A DNA stretch of 60,401 bases from Candidatus Thorarchaeota archaeon (lineage in GTDB: Archaea; Asgardarchaeota; Thorarchaeia; Thorarchaeales; Thorarchaeaceae), in contig JAFGAR010000015.1 in assembly GCA_016933575.1 (NCBI GenBank), positions 1 through 60,401 of the forward strand, given 5' to 3'. Below the pieces are notes generated by a model, which had not been told where the DNA came from, ran no database searches, and saw nothing but the letters and a program-made list of their open reading frames with translations. A program made the position numbers and the translations under genes. Positions 42,764 through 52,397 of this stretch are shown here, in pieces (positions within the stretch are counted from its first letter, which is position 1; each line of letters opens with the position of its first letter).

Positions 42764-43696
42764 CTACTGAATCCCACTCAAATCATGTATCTTTCGTTGA
42801 GAATCATCTACTAACACACAGGGCATACGCTCTCTCTCTTGTTCTTCTGGACTCTCAAGATGTTTCTTGGAATGATACATCTGTCTACTGAAATGCCTGT
42901 AATCTTTGAGGAGAGGTCCGAGAATTCTTGCAACCCGTACAAGGCGTTCCCAAGCAGATTCAATATGGTCGCCATCATATACTCGGATATAGGCATCAAA
43001 CCCGTGTGGGGCATAGACTGATTCCCAGCCAGCCATATCACCGAGAGTGAAAAAGTGTGGAGTAGAACCTGGATAACTGCGCTCGTCAAACATCACATAT
43101 GGTCTGTATGGCTCTCTATCAGGATGTTCCCATTTGAGTCCTGAACAACTCTCAATGGTTGCAAAACCGAGCTCATTGAGCTCAATGATATGATTCCTAA
43201 TTGACCTATCAACATAGTCGATAAACTCACTTGGAGGTACATATTCATGAAGGCATGATTCCCAGAGTTCTCGGTGCCATTCAGATGCATGATGGCCCCA
43301 GACAATAGATGGGTACATACCACGGTCAATCATCCTTCGATAAGACTTCACTCGATCCGCGATTACTGTAAGAGCATCGGTAAGACGTTGCCATGTCGCG
43401 ATTAGAATATGGTTGGGTGTTGTGCGTTCTTGACTACATCTTGTAATTTCAGGAAAAGAAAGGAGTATGTTGTATTCGGGATTGAATTGAGCACGCCAAT
43501 TGGCAATAGCTGCAACAGTGAAAAGATGAGCTTCTACGCCGGGATATGATGTTCTATCTATAGTAACACTCGGTATCTCCAACGAACCATCTTCAAGACC
43601 TATATGAATATCACTGACCAACAATCCGAATTTTCTAAATACTTTGTTAAAATGGCGCGACCTGTTCATGAACAACTCGCATGCCTCAGATGACAT
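42764..43696 (-). CDS. Internally duplicated protein of unknown function
   Basis: This soluble 310-residue protein is made of two related halves. Residues about 23-125 and 180-285 both have SYPG, a following H(L/F)FT, a Trp about seven residues later and a WxRL helix. Only the second half has ELGFATIESCSGLKWEHPD, where the first has a degenerate FGLLVSDIHIG. The ESCSG-H element recalls the nucleic-acid-modifying TYW3-like folds, but this is a weak pattern. A linker with WGHHASEWHRELW joins the halves. No neighbours suggest a role. Confidence 0.55.
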   Translation of the reverse strand: MSSEACELFMNRSRHFNKVFRKFGLLVSDIHIGLEDGSLEIPSVTIDRTSYPGVEAHLFTVAAIANWRAQFNPEYNILLSFPEITRCSQERTTPNHILIATWQRLTDALTVIADRVKSYRRMIDRGMYPSIVWGHHASEWHRELWESCLHEYVPPSEFIDYVDRSIRNHIIELNELGFATIESCSGLKWEHPDREPYRPYVMFDERSYPGSTPHFFTLGDMAGWESVYAPHGFDAYIRVYDGDHIESAWERLVRVARILGPLLKDYRHFSRQMYHSKKHLESPEEQERERMPCVLVDDSQRKIHDLSGIQ

Positions 43697-43739
43697 ACAC
43701 TACATCAGCATGTAAGGTCTTCGTTGTGATTAAGTTGCA

Positions 43740-44417
43740 TTACTCATCGAGTAGGTCTACAAGATATACAGCTTTGCCACAGTGGGGACAGGTCAAATCA
43801 GATGGTCCAAGCCACTCAATTCTCTTGTTGAAGTCAATCGCTCCAAGGCAGTGAGGACATGGTCGTGTAGGTGCTGAAGGACCAACGAACCGACGAGTTA
43901 TTGATTCGAATTTTATAGCGAATCCAGCTCGAGCTTTATCTCCATGGGTCTTTCTATCAGCAGTCTTTGGGTATTCTCTCTCAAGATATGAATCCAACAT
44001 TCGCTGTTGGTTGCGACTGCCCCATTCATTTAGAAGAGGATCAAGAAAAGTATCAATCACAATCAAGAATGTACAACCACTAAAGATTATTGTGAATATA
44101 TTGAAGAATTCCATGATGTTGCCAAATATGTGAATAGAAAAGGATTCCATAATTGTAAAAATAAGAAGCACAAATGAGAAAATAGAGCATAAAATTATCC
44201 AAACCATTATTCGTTTGAAACTCATCATATCTGATACCTTAGGTCTGTAAATGTGGATGATCAGAAAGAAACACAATGAAGTCAAAAGAATACATGAAGT
44301 TATAATCAGCATGAGAGAGAGTTCTGTAACAATTAGTAGTTGTCCGGATAATAATAAGTCGATAATTGAAAATATCGAGAGGACAATCAAGATCTTCTTC
44401 TTTTCACCATTAGTCAT
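43740..44417 (-). CDS. Membrane protein with C-terminal zinc ribbon
   Basis: The 225-residue product has about four membrane helices (from about residue 10 to 125), a charged linker (LEREYPKTADRKTHGDKARA) and a C-terminal ribbon CPHC...CPHCGK. The ribbon pairs with the short protein at 42383-42652. The ribbon lies on the cytoplasmic side if the linker is cytoplasmic. Function is unknown. Confidence 0.6.
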   Translation of the reverse strand: MTNGEKKKILIVLSIFSIIDLLLSGQLLIVTELSLMLIITSCILLTSLCFFLIIHIYRPKVSDMMSFKRIMVWIILCSIFSFVLLIFTIMESFSIHIFGNIMEFFNIFTIIFSGCTFLIVIDTFLDPLLNEWGSRNQQRMLDSYLEREYPKTADRKTHGDKARAGFAIKFESITRRFVGPSAPTRPCPHCLGAIDFNKRIEWLGPSDLTCPHCGKAVYLVDLLDE

Positions 44418-44486
44418 TGTGCTTGTCCTCCATAATAACAGCTGTATCTACAATTGATATAGATTTGGAAAAGTGTGGGATTATTC

Positions 44487-44524
44487 AAAAAAAGAAATCA
44501 GGGAAGTGAAACCATTCACCTCCC
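44487..44524 (-). terminator. Terminator of the 44541 membrane-protein gene
   Basis: On the minus strand GGGAGGTGAATGGTTTCACTTCCC folds into a stem of about 10 bp with a mismatch, followed by TGATTTCTTTTTTTG. It lies 17 bp beyond the stop of the gene at 44541-45404. Confidence 0.6.
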
Positions 44525-44540
44525 ATTTGTTAAAACAATT

Positions 44541-45404
44541 CTACTCGTATTTTTTGGCAATCTTTCCCATCCCATAGATGAATAGGATGATTAGTAGAAT
44601 CGCTCCAAGATTGCCAATACCGACGCCAGCCATGTTCCTGAAGAACTCAATTGATGTTGGAAATGTAGGAGCAAGTGATGGAAGAGTAGGCCAAGGATAT
44701 GTTATCAACACAGTGACAATATAACCAGCTACATTGTAGGTTATACCCAGGAGAAATATTAACACCATCAACATGTAGAAGATCTTTGCTAGATCACCAA
44801 ACCAACCACCAATCTTGCTTCCAATTTGCTTGGATAGAATATTGAATAGTCCATATGCAAGCAACACAAAAGCAAACGCAACTGCAATACCACCACCCAT
44901 GAAGATGAGTTGGGGCATTACGTGATTCCAACTGTTGAGTCCTACAAGTGCATCAAGGTTCCAATTAGCATAGAATCCTGCTGCCATTATCATGAATAGA
45001 CCTTTCAAAATATGAAGCAGATTTTTGATGAGGTCCCAGTTCTGCATTCTAGGTTCAATCAAAGGACCAATGAAAAAAAGAAGTCCAACAAATAGTGTCA
45101 TTACTGCAGCCAGTACCTGTGCTGGCTCAACAGCTGCCCAAATTACTGAGCTAATTAGAATTGACAGACCAAGTACGTACCATGACATATTTTCCTGTTC
45201 AATAGCATAGTATAACGGGAACATTAGACCAAGTACGAGGGTAAAATAGTACACCCAAAGTAGTAGAGGGTCCATAGTAGCTGAAAAGTAGGAAAGCTTT
45301 GTCCATGGTAAGTAGATTAGAAAGAACAAAGCTAAAGCAATAGCTGATAGATATTGGATTAGCTTATTGAAGTTAATTTGTTCACTCAAACTCTCACGCT
45401 CCAC
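44541..45404 (-). CDS. Eight-helix membrane protein of unknown function
   Basis: This 287-residue protein has about eight hydrophobic helices arranged in two sets, with large loops near GLNSWNHVMPQLI and PWPTLPSLAPTFPTSIEFF. The tail is short and basic (GKIAKKYE). No catalytic motif or family is recognised. It has its own terminator and is divergent from the VIT-vWA gene with about 230 bp between, which probably holds both promoters. Confidence 0.55.
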   Translation of the reverse strand: MERESLSEQINFNKLIQYLSAIALALFFLIYLPWTKLSYFSATMDPLLLWVYYFTLVLGLMFPLYYAIEQENMSWYVLGLSILISSVIWAAVEPAQVLAAVMTLFVGLLFFIGPLIEPRMQNWDLIKNLLHILKGLFMIMAAGFYANWNLDALVGLNSWNHVMPQLIFMGGGIAVAFAFVLLAYGLFNILSKQIGSKIGGWFGDLAKIFYMLMVLIFLLGITYNVAGYIVTVLITYPWPTLPSLAPTFPTSIEFFRNMAGVGIGNLGAILLIILFIYGMGKIAKKYE

Positions 45405-45637
45405 TCATAACCAATAGGTTAGAAATGTTAATGTTAAACAGATTAGAACTAACATAAATGCGTGTTGTTTTCACTGAAATTGAGGCGCGAAACAGTCAAG
45501 CAGTGTACAACAAGTAGAACCATTTGTTCGAGAATTAGAATATTATCAAAGTAAAGCGTTGTTTAAATAAATTCAAAGTCATTCATCATGTGTATTGAGG
45601 AGCACAGGCGGAGGTTTATACATGGTGTTCTATTCGT

Positions 45638-47581
45638 GTGTGGGAGTTGAGCCAATTGAAAAGGATCGCACGTGATATCCTGCTGAGTTGCTTGGTGATC
45701 ATGCTTCTTGTTATGATGACAGCTCCAGTTGCAACAGAGAGGGATAGAATGTTTCTTGTGAAGAATTCAATAATGTATACATCAGAGGATTCAATGATTC
45801 CAAGCAATGTAACATTGGAAGGTACAGTGATTGATAATTATGCAAACATCAGCTATCAAATGGTGTTTGACAATAATGAATCAGAGATTGCTTCAGAGAT
45901 CTACTGGGATTTCGAATTACAGGCAGGAGTAAGATTGAGTAATATTTCAATCATGAACAGTAACTTGACATACTGGGGTCGAGTCCTGCCCGAACAGGAA
46001 GCCATCACTACCTATAATGAAAGCGTTGAAGCTAATAAGAGTGCATTGCTAGTAATTAGAACATATAATGGATATCAAATAAGATTCAATCTAGAAAACA
46101 ACTCAATTGCGACTATTAGTGTCTATGTCGAAGGTTTGTTAACTAGAAAACTTGGACTCTATAGCTTAGTCTTACCAATATCAAAGGAATTTGCGATTAA
46201 TACAGCTATAAGCCTTGATCTAGCAGTTATCTCGAATTTCGGTGCTCTTGCAGGATACGCGGTAAGAGGGCTGCCATCATTCATTGCTACCGATCTTACA
46301 AATGGAATTCATATCCACTATTCAAGTACTTTAACTTCAGTTGATGAGATTAGAATGGACTACGCATTAGATCGCCAGATTGGTGGATCACAACTTCTAA
46401 CCTACACAAACGGTACTGACCAATTCTTTGTATATCTTCTAGCACCTTCAATCACGGAGATTACTGATAGAGCAAGCAGACAATATGTCTTTGTTCTGGA
46501 TAGATCTGGGTCTATGTACGGAGTAAAAATCAGTCAGGCAAAAGGAGCATTCAATGCAATGGTTGAAACACTTTTGTCCAATGATGTTTTCAATCTGGTA
46601 TCTTTTGACAGTACCATACAGACTCTATGGTCGGAACCAAGAACAGCTTCGCTCACCAATATTAATGCGGCTCAGACATGGGTCAACAGCATTGAGGCAG
46701 GGGATATGACCAACTTTCATGGAGCAGCACTGACTGGACTTAATATGATGCAACCTGGAGAAAATGTGAAGGTCATGTTCATTCTCTCAGATGGTCTACC
46801 CACAGCTGGAACGATTCAGGATACTTCGGGTATCTTATCAGCAATTAGAGAAGCTAATGAACTAGATGTGTCGATTTCAACTGTTGCTTTTGGTAGTGAT
46901 GCTGATGAGAACCTGATGGCAAATATTGCAGTTCAGAATAATGGATTCTTTGCACTCATTCAACCCAATGATGAGGCTGCAGATGAAATAATGTCCTTCT
47001 ATCAGGAATTCGCAACTCCTATAGCTAATTCTTATTCAATTGAGTTTACTGGACCTATCGACGTGAATACACTAATGCCATTGAGAGATTCACCCTTCTT
47101 TAATGGTACAGAGGTGCTTGTTTCCGGACGGTATGGATCATCAATGAGTGTTTCAACATCGATAGACTATACAACTGGCACGGAATCATATTCAAACTCT
47201 GCAGGTGCAGCATCCACAGAAAACAAACATATTGAGCGAATTTGGGCTCAACAGAGAATCTCATTCTTATTACGTTGTATACAGCTTCATGGAGAGAATT
47301 CATCTCTAAGAGATGAGATTGTTAGCATTGGCATGTATTATGGGATAATTGTCCAAGGATATACAGCTTTGATATTAACAGCCTATGATGTAAATGAAGA
47401 AAGTTCCTCAGACTATGGGATATATCCTGCACCAGTAGCAACAGGAACAACAGGTGGATATCCTGTCATTGCGGGAGGTGGCTTCAATTCATTAGGATTC
47501 GTACCCATCATCATAACTAGTTCAGTATTGATCATCGTGGCGATTATTCTAGGTAGGAGAGCAATCGCTCATAGTCATTGA
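45638..47581 (+). CDS. VIT and von Willebrand A domain surface protein
   Basis: The 647-residue protein has an N-terminal signal/anchor helix (about 12-32). A VIT domain follows (about 60-190: EGTVIDNYANISYQMVF with WGRVLPEQEAITTYNE). The vWA domain (about 280-450) has its MIDAS motif as DRSGSM (Asp288) and LSDGLPTAG later. A C-terminal helix (IIITSSVLIIVAIIL) and basic tail complete it, so it is a single-pass or twice-anchored surface protein. VIT-vWA pairs occur in inter-alpha-trypsin-inhibitor-like adhesion proteins. It uses a GTG start. A clear terminator follows. The partner is unknown. Confidence 0.88.
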   Translation: MWELSQLKRIARDILLSCLVIMLLVMMTAPVATERDRMFLVKNSIMYTSEDSMIPSNVTLEGTVIDNYANISYQMVFDNNESEIASEIYWDFELQAGVRLSNISIMNSNLTYWGRVLPEQEAITTYNESVEANKSALLVIRTYNGYQIRFNLENNSIATISVYVEGLLTRKLGLYSLVLPISKEFAINTAISLDLAVISNFGALAGYAVRGLPSFIATDLTNGIHIHYSSTLTSVDEIRMDYALDRQIGGSQLLTYTNGTDQFFVYLLAPSITEITDRASRQYVFVLDRSGSMYGVKISQAKGAFNAMVETLLSNDVFNLVSFDSTIQTLWSEPRTASLTNINAAQTWVNSIEAGDMTNFHGAALTGLNMMQPGENVKVMFILSDGLPTAGTIQDTSGILSAIREANELDVSISTVAFGSDADENLMANIAVQNNGFFALIQPNDEAADEIMSFYQEFATPIANSYSIEFTGPIDVNTLMPLRDSPFFNGTEVLVSGRYGSSMSVSTSIDYTTGTESYSNSAGAASTENKHIERIWAQQRISFLLRCIQLHGENSSLRDEIVSIGMYYGIIVQGYTALILTAYDVNEESSSDYGIYPAPVATGTTGGYPVIAGGGFNSLGFVPIIITSSVLIIVAIILGRRAIAHSH

Positions 47582-47594
47582 AACTAAATCGAAT

Positions 47595-47632
47595 GGTGTT
47601 GGAGAACAATCCAATACCTCCGATTTTTTTTT
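47595..47632 (+). terminator. Terminator of the VIT-vWA gene
   Basis: GGTGTTGGA and TCCAATACC pair with one G-U in a 9-bp stem around GAACAA, followed by TCCGATTTTTTTTT, 13 bp after the stop. Confidence 0.7.
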
Positions 47633-47678
47633 ATTAATCAATAATTGAAACGATTAGTAGTGATTTTTAGAGAAATGG

Positions 47679-48104
47679 ATGAGTGTGAGTTATATAGTGC
47701 TTTGTAGAGAGAAACATCGGTGCACACTAGTGTATCAGAAATTTACAAGCAACCTTCTTGATGACCGGGAGCATCCAACTACTTTTCCAGGTGCACGATT
47801 TCTAAGTGAAGCAAAATACATGACAGGGCTTCTTCTTCAGGATGCTACTAATCAGCTAGATCGAATTGAACTTCTAAATCAACAGAAAAACATGGTTGAT
47901 GCCCTTGAATATATCTGGGAGAGCGTTGAGAAGGGAGATCTTCGTGTTCGGTCTATTGCAGTCCTTCGTGCAGCAAAGAATGTGTCATGTGCAGAGATAG
48001 AGAAAAAAATCAAGAGTCCGAACATCGACCATGCTCGGGTAATAAGCGAATTGAGACTTCTGATTAACACATTTGAGTACATTATCAAGCCAGAGTTAAC
48101 CTGA
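47679..48104 (+). CDS. Small helical protein of unknown function
   Basis: This 141-residue protein has a short beta-rich N-terminus (VSYIVLCREKHRCTLVYQKF) and a helical C-terminal part ending in LINTFEYIIKPEL. It has no recognisable domain. It precedes the MBL hydrolase by about 50 bp on the same strand, so a common transcript is likely. The N-terminus holds two Cys and no repeated Cys pairs, so a zinc ribbon is unlikely. Confidence 0.45.
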   Translation: MSVSYIVLCREKHRCTLVYQKFTSNLLDDREHPTTFPGARFLSEAKYMTGLLLQDATNQLDRIELLNQQKNMVDALEYIWESVEKGDLRVRSIAVLRAAKNVSCAEIEKKIKSPNIDHARVISELRLLINTFEYIIKPELT

Positions 48105-48155
48105 TACAAATGGAAAGACTAATTCATTGTGTTGATGCATTGCATAGTGAGAACC

Positions 48156-48911
48156 ATGAAGATCACAATGTTGGGTACGGGAACATCATACCCTGATCCT
48201 GAAAGAGTGCAATCAGGTATACTCATAGAATCAGATAATGAGAATGTACTCCTGGATATTGGTTCAGGAGTCCTACACAGACTCACTCAACTCCAATTCG
48301 ACCTAGGAGATATCAGTGCCATCTTCATCAGTCATTTTCACGTCGATCATTGCTCAGATTTTCTTACTCTTTGTCAGAGTATGTGGTTGACGCATTCAGA
48401 GGAACCTCTTAGAGTGTATGGTCCACCATTTATTCATGAATGGTCACGGGGAGTTCGTGATATTGCATTTCCATATCTGACTGAAAAATTAGATGTTCAG
48501 ATATCAAGACTTAATGAGAATGAGATCACTCAAGTAGGAGACATATCTGTTTCTAATTGTCCTACGATTCATAGTACAGTGGATACAAGAGCATTCCGTG
48601 TTGAATCGGAGGGCAAGAGTATTGTGTTTTCTTCCGACACTGCACCTTGCCGAAGTGTCGTGGAATTAGCAAGAAATACAGACATCCTCATTCACGAATG
48701 TAATTGGCTGGATGGCCCTCATCCAGAGGGTGTCCATACCAGCCCAAGTGAACTTACTCAAATTATTGAAGATGCAGATCCTGCGAGGGTTGTACTGACA
48801 CATCTATCACCAGATGTTGTGCAAAACACGGAGAGAGTATTGGAAATTGTTAGTAGGAGAACTGAGGCGAAAGTCGTACTTGCTCATGACTTGCAATCAT
48901 TTGAAATTTAA
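48156..48911 (+). CDS. MBL-fold metallohydrolase (RNase Z-like group)
   Basis: I choose the ATG at 48156 (MKITMLGTGTSYPDP) over 48129 because the first beta strand of the family starts there. The 251-residue protein has the zinc motif HFHVDHCSD (His60-x-His62-x-Asp64-His65). Later ligands come from SDTAPC and a final LTHLSPD. The GTGTSYPDP opening and short lid match RNase Z-like and phosphodiesterase-like MBL enzymes. It lacks the full exosite arm of tRNA 3'-processing RNase Z, so tRNA processing is unproven. It is convergent with the membrane protein at 48908. Confidence 0.83.
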   Translation: MKITMLGTGTSYPDPERVQSGILIESDNENVLLDIGSGVLHRLTQLQFDLGDISAIFISHFHVDHCSDFLTLCQSMWLTHSEEPLRVYGPPFIHEWSRGVRDIAFPYLTEKLDVQISRLNENEITQVGDISVSNCPTIHSTVDTRAFRVESEGKSIVFSSDTAPCRSVVELARNTDILIHECNWLDGPHPEGVHTSPSELTQIIEDADPARVVLTHLSPDVVQNTERVLEIVSRRTEAKVVLAHDLQSFEI

Positions 48912-49450
48912 TACGCTGGTCTTGGACCCCACATTCGCTTGATATTTGCCATCCCAAATACCCCACCCATAATGAACATTGGAGTCCATGATGTCAAATC
49001 TTGAAAGTCTGTGAGAAAGACAAAACTTCCAGTCTGAGCATAAGAGAAACCATTTACGACCAGAATGAGGAAGAATGTTATAGAATATCCAAGATTGACG
49101 ACTGCTGCTTGTTTCGCAAATTTGTACTCGTATGTATGAACCACTCGAACTGTATCACGAATTAGCTGAATGACAAAGAACAACATCATTGCTATAACAG
49201 CTGGATAACCAACTAGGAAAAACAGTACATACGCAATAAGCACAGCCAATGTGTAGAATACATAGTTCACCAAAGGATTGAAAGCCCTCATTGGAGGACG
49301 AGTACTCTCAGACTTTGTTTCTGATTTGGGTGGTGTGGTATCTTCATCACTCAAGGTATAACACAGCAAGACTATCTTCCTTTTGCTAATAACTTGACGT
49401 TTAGGAGCAAAAGTGAATGGAAGATACATCGCTCGGAACTGAATAATCAA
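48908..49450 (-). CDS. Four-helix membrane protein
   Basis: The 180-residue frame has a basic N-terminal stretch (FAPKRQVISKRKIVL) and an acidic spacer (DTTPPKSETKSESTRPP). About four membrane helices follow, ending in GNIKRMWGPRPAY-like residues. The start is uncertain, and an internal codon nearer residue 50 is possible. Its stop overlaps the end of the MBL gene by 4 bp. It begins 4 bp from the stop of the surface propeller-like gene upstream, so the two minus-strand genes may be an operon. Confidence 0.45.
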   Translation of the reverse strand: MIIQFRAMYLPFTFAPKRQVISKRKIVLLCYTLSDEDTTPPKSETKSESTRPPMRAFNPLVNYVFYTLAVLIAYVLFFLVGYPAVIAMMLFFVIQLIRDTVRVVHTYEYKFAKQAAVVNLGYSITFFLILVVNGFSYAQTGSFVFLTDFQDLTSWTPMFIMGGVFGMANIKRMWGPRPAY

Positions 49451-51093
49451 AATCCTCGTTTTTTGCGGATAACCAGAACTAGGACAACAGCACCAACAAC
49501 CAAACCAAGAGTTGTAACAATGAAGGTCATCATAATAATGGGAAATTCTGTCGCAGAAGTCGTAGTAGTTGAGGTTGGTAGAGTCTTCAATACAGCCAAT
49601 ATCATTATGTTAGCTTCAAGTGAATTACCAACATAATCCGTCACTGTGATATGAAGATTGTATGTGCCATCAAGATTTGTAGCATTAGTGAGTAATCCCT
49701 GATTGTCAATTTGGAAATGAGTGTCATTCACTATCCATGATTGGAGTGGAGCTGCGGAGGTCGCATTTAGTTTATATGTGGGGACTGGAATACTGTTTGT
49801 ATACCAAAGTTGATTCATTGGTTCTCTAATCCAAGACAACTCAGGGAAGAGCATTATTTGGAAATCCCATTCTTCTGTCCCAAAATCGCCAGTTGACCCC
49901 GCGGTCACAAAACCGCCTTCATCTGCACTCAATAATACAAACACATGAACCGAATGGTCACCAACAGGATATTCCCATATTTTGATACAACTTGAATCAG
50001 TTCTCAATAACCAGTGTGTGTCAAAAGAACTATTGAAATCATGATTTCGACCTATGATGCAGAATCCAAGATCAGGTGTTTGAACTATTGACATACCATC
50101 ATAGGTTTGATTTGTACCGTGACCAAAGGTCTTGTTGTAAAGATGATTTCCAGCGAAGTCCACTCTTAATAGAAGTAAGTCACCTTCTTGACCATCGCTA
50201 ATACCTCCAGCTAGAGCAAATCCAGTTCCCGCAATTTCTACAACATCAAAGACTTGATCATAATATGGTGTCGCAAAAAGTTTGCTCCAGAGGAAGGTTC
50301 CATTTTCGTTAGTCTTTACCAGATAAATATCCCATGACGAGGTTGGATTCCACGAATATCCGACAAGAAGATATCCGCCATCAGTACAACGAATGATTTG
50401 TCTACACCATTGGTCATAGACATCACCAAAAGTGACATTCCAAAGTGCAGTTCCATTTACATCTGTACGAATAAGCATATAATCCATATTGGCTGTACTT
50501 GTGTTTGTGAAACTGCCCCCAATCATAAATCCATCTTCGAGTTCAACAAGACCAGCAGCATAGTCGTATCCGGAACCACCATAAGTCTGATTCCATGAAT
50601 AAGAATACGAACTATTTGTTCGGACCAGTATCCAATCATTATATTCGCTCCCATTTGGTAGAATCATTCCTAAAAGCGCAAATCCACCATCATGACATTC
50701 GATCAGGCGGTTTAAGGAAGCTCCTGGACAGTAGGTCTCATTCCATTCATACACTCCATTCTGATCTGCTCCAAGAAGCCGCATACCACCACCTAGCGCA
50801 TTGCCTAGATATCCACCAAGAACATAGCTTCCATCTTCACGATGAACAAGTGTTGTTGCTGTCTGAAGTCCGGTTTCAGGATAGGTTACGTCAATGTAGG
50901 GATTTCCATTGGATACGCCCGATGTTGTCTTGTAATTCACAGACATAAGGGGGTTTCTTTGGGGAGACCATCGAATGGTGTTCACTAGACCAAACATCGA
51001 TACAAATAGAGTAATACAAATAACTAATCCCAGTAGACTCCGCCCGTTCATCCTGTGTGACTCCAGACTATTCCCTCTGCCTTGAGTTCTCAT
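49447..51093 (-). CDS. Surface protein with beta-propeller-like repeats and C-terminal membrane anchor
   Basis: The 548-residue protein has a signal peptide/anchor (about 18-38). About seven repeats of 45-60 residues follow with the pattern DGG(Y/F)xLxGxx then D(Y/W)xLVRTNxxGxxxWxxxYGG, as in YLLVGYSWNPTSSWDIYLVK. An Ig-like/cadherin-type segment comes near 460-520. It ends in a membrane helix (IIMMTFIVTTLGLVVGAVVL) and a basic RKKRGF tail. Such repeats form beta-propellers in archaeal and bacterial surface proteins. The outside face carries many N-x-S/T sites for glycosylation. Role is adhesion or ligand binding by inference. Confidence 0.75.
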   Translation of the reverse strand: MRTQGRGNSLESHRMNGRSLLGLVICITLFVSMFGLVNTIRWSPQRNPLMSVNYKTTSGVSNGNPYIDVTYPETGLQTATTLVHREDGSYVLGGYLGNALGGGMRLLGADQNGVYEWNETYCPGASLNRLIECHDGGFALLGMILPNGSEYNDWILVRTNSSYSYSWNQTYGGSGYDYAAGLVELEDGFMIGGSFTNTSTANMDYMLIRTDVNGTALWNVTFGDVYDQWCRQIIRCTDGGYLLVGYSWNPTSSWDIYLVKTNENGTFLWSKLFATPYYDQVFDVVEIAGTGFALAGGISDGQEGDLLLLRVDFAGNHLYNKTFGHGTNQTYDGMSIVQTPDLGFCIIGRNHDFNSSFDTHWLLRTDSSCIKIWEYPVGDHSVHVFVLLSADEGGFVTAGSTGDFGTEEWDFQIMLFPELSWIREPMNQLWYTNSIPVPTYKLNATSAAPLQSWIVNDTHFQIDNQGLLTNATNLDGTYNLHITVTDYVGNSLEANIMILAVLKTLPTSTTTTSATEFPIIMMTFIVTTLGLVVGAVVLVLVIRKKRGF

Positions 51094-51259
51094 CGCTTAA
51101 TGACTCTTTTTGTAACTGGCATTTTCATTATTATTTTCAGATTTCAATATCCATTTCAGGCATTTTATGGCCTTATTGACACTCGAACCATACCATGTCA
51201 ATGTTTAAAACCTATGAGAACTTTAACCAATCAGAACTCGATTAGTAACGGGTGTTCTT

Positions 51260-52150
51260 ATGGCAGATGCAATTGAATGGACTAATGCCAGTCCTGACCA
51301 CATCGTCTGGAGATATCCAGACAACAGAATTGAATGGGGTTCGCAATTAATCGTTATGGAGAACCAGGCAGCTATCTTCTACCGAGATGGCCAAGCACTG
51401 GATACCTTTCTTGCGGGCCGCCACAAGTTGACCACCAGTAGCATGCCAAGCCTTGTTGGTTGGTTACAGAAGAAAATCAAGGGCGATATCTTTGAAGCTA
51501 CTTGTATCTTTATTTCCAGGTCCCAATTCCAAGGTAAATATGGTGGAAGAGGCCAGACAAGTGATCTTGCTCCCCTTATGTTCCATGGCAACTTCTGGTT
51601 CCGAGTCAAAGAACCAAAGATTTTCGTGATGGAAGTCGTCTCTAATCAGAACGCATTCTCGACTCAGAAAGTCAATGACTTCCTCCGCTCATTTATGAAC
51701 GAAAGAATCATAGACGAATTCGCTCATTATGACTTGCAGGCTGTATTCACACAGCTTGATGAGACCTCACTTAAGGTCAAGACACAAGTCCGAATGAACT
51801 TTGAGAGAATCGGACTCGAGCTTGTTGATTTGAAGTTCGAAGGCATAGACACGACAGAAAAGTATCGTGAACGACTCTTCTTCATGAAGACCGGTGGCGT
51901 AAGCGGATCTCAATTGTTGGGTTCAGAGACCGTCAAGTCCTCAGCAGAATCTCTTGGTAAGAGTCCCGGAGCTGGTTTCGGTGCTGGGATGGGTTTCATG
52001 GGAGCTGCTGCAGGAATGATGGGCGGTGGTGGACAACAAGGTGGCGGTGGAGGCGGTTCAGCCCCAGCTGGTGCTAAGTTCTGTCCAAACTGTGGTACTG
52101 CACTTAGCGGCGCCAAGTTTTGTCCCAACTGCGGTACAAAGATCGGATAA
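51260..52150 (+). CDS. YdjI/SPFH-like protein with C-terminal double zinc motif
   Basis: The 296-residue protein begins with the virion-core / YdjI-like SPFH domain (about 1-205: NRIEWGSQLIVMENQAAIFY, SFMNERIIDEFAHYDLQAV). A Gly-rich linker (about 235-270) and a C-terminal ribbon follow, in which the unit GAKFCPNCGT appears twice in a row. SPFH proteins form membrane-associated oligomeric rings. There is no membrane helix here. The gene is followed by a good terminator and is preceded by a plausible promoter region, so it is likely monocistronic. Confidence 0.78.
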   Translation: MADAIEWTNASPDHIVWRYPDNRIEWGSQLIVMENQAAIFYRDGQALDTFLAGRHKLTTSSMPSLVGWLQKKIKGDIFEATCIFISRSQFQGKYGGRGQTSDLAPLMFHGNFWFRVKEPKIFVMEVVSNQNAFSTQKVNDFLRSFMNERIIDEFAHYDLQAVFTQLDETSLKVKTQVRMNFERIGLELVDLKFEGIDTTEKYRERLFFMKTGGVSGSQLLGSETVKSSAESLGKSPGAGFGAGMGFMGAAAGMMGGGGQQGGGGGGSAPAGAKFCPNCGTALSGAKFCPNCGTKIG

Positions 52151-52161
52151 TAGAATAATAT

Positions 52162-52202
52162 TGGTTGGGCGTTTTTGCCCAACCATTTCGTTTCTTTTTC
52201 TT
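52162..52202 (+). terminator. Terminator of the YdjI/SPFH-like gene
   Basis: TGGTTGGGC, loop GTTTTT, GCCCAACCA: a perfect 9-bp stem starting 12 bp after the stop, then a T-rich tail (TTTCGTTTCTTTTTC). Confidence 0.75.
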
Positions 52203-52397
52203 CCTTGACATTTGATCATCTTGTTCGGTTTTTGTTTTTGCTATTAACACCTCGGTGTTTAAAGAAGACATAGGATAGGTGAGATGGTAATTATTATTTT
52301 ATTACTTTATGCATAAAATACAAATGTTTATTAATCATCGCGAAAAAGGTACTATTTGACTCTAATGAGTCACATGAAAATTGGAGCGAGAAATAAA

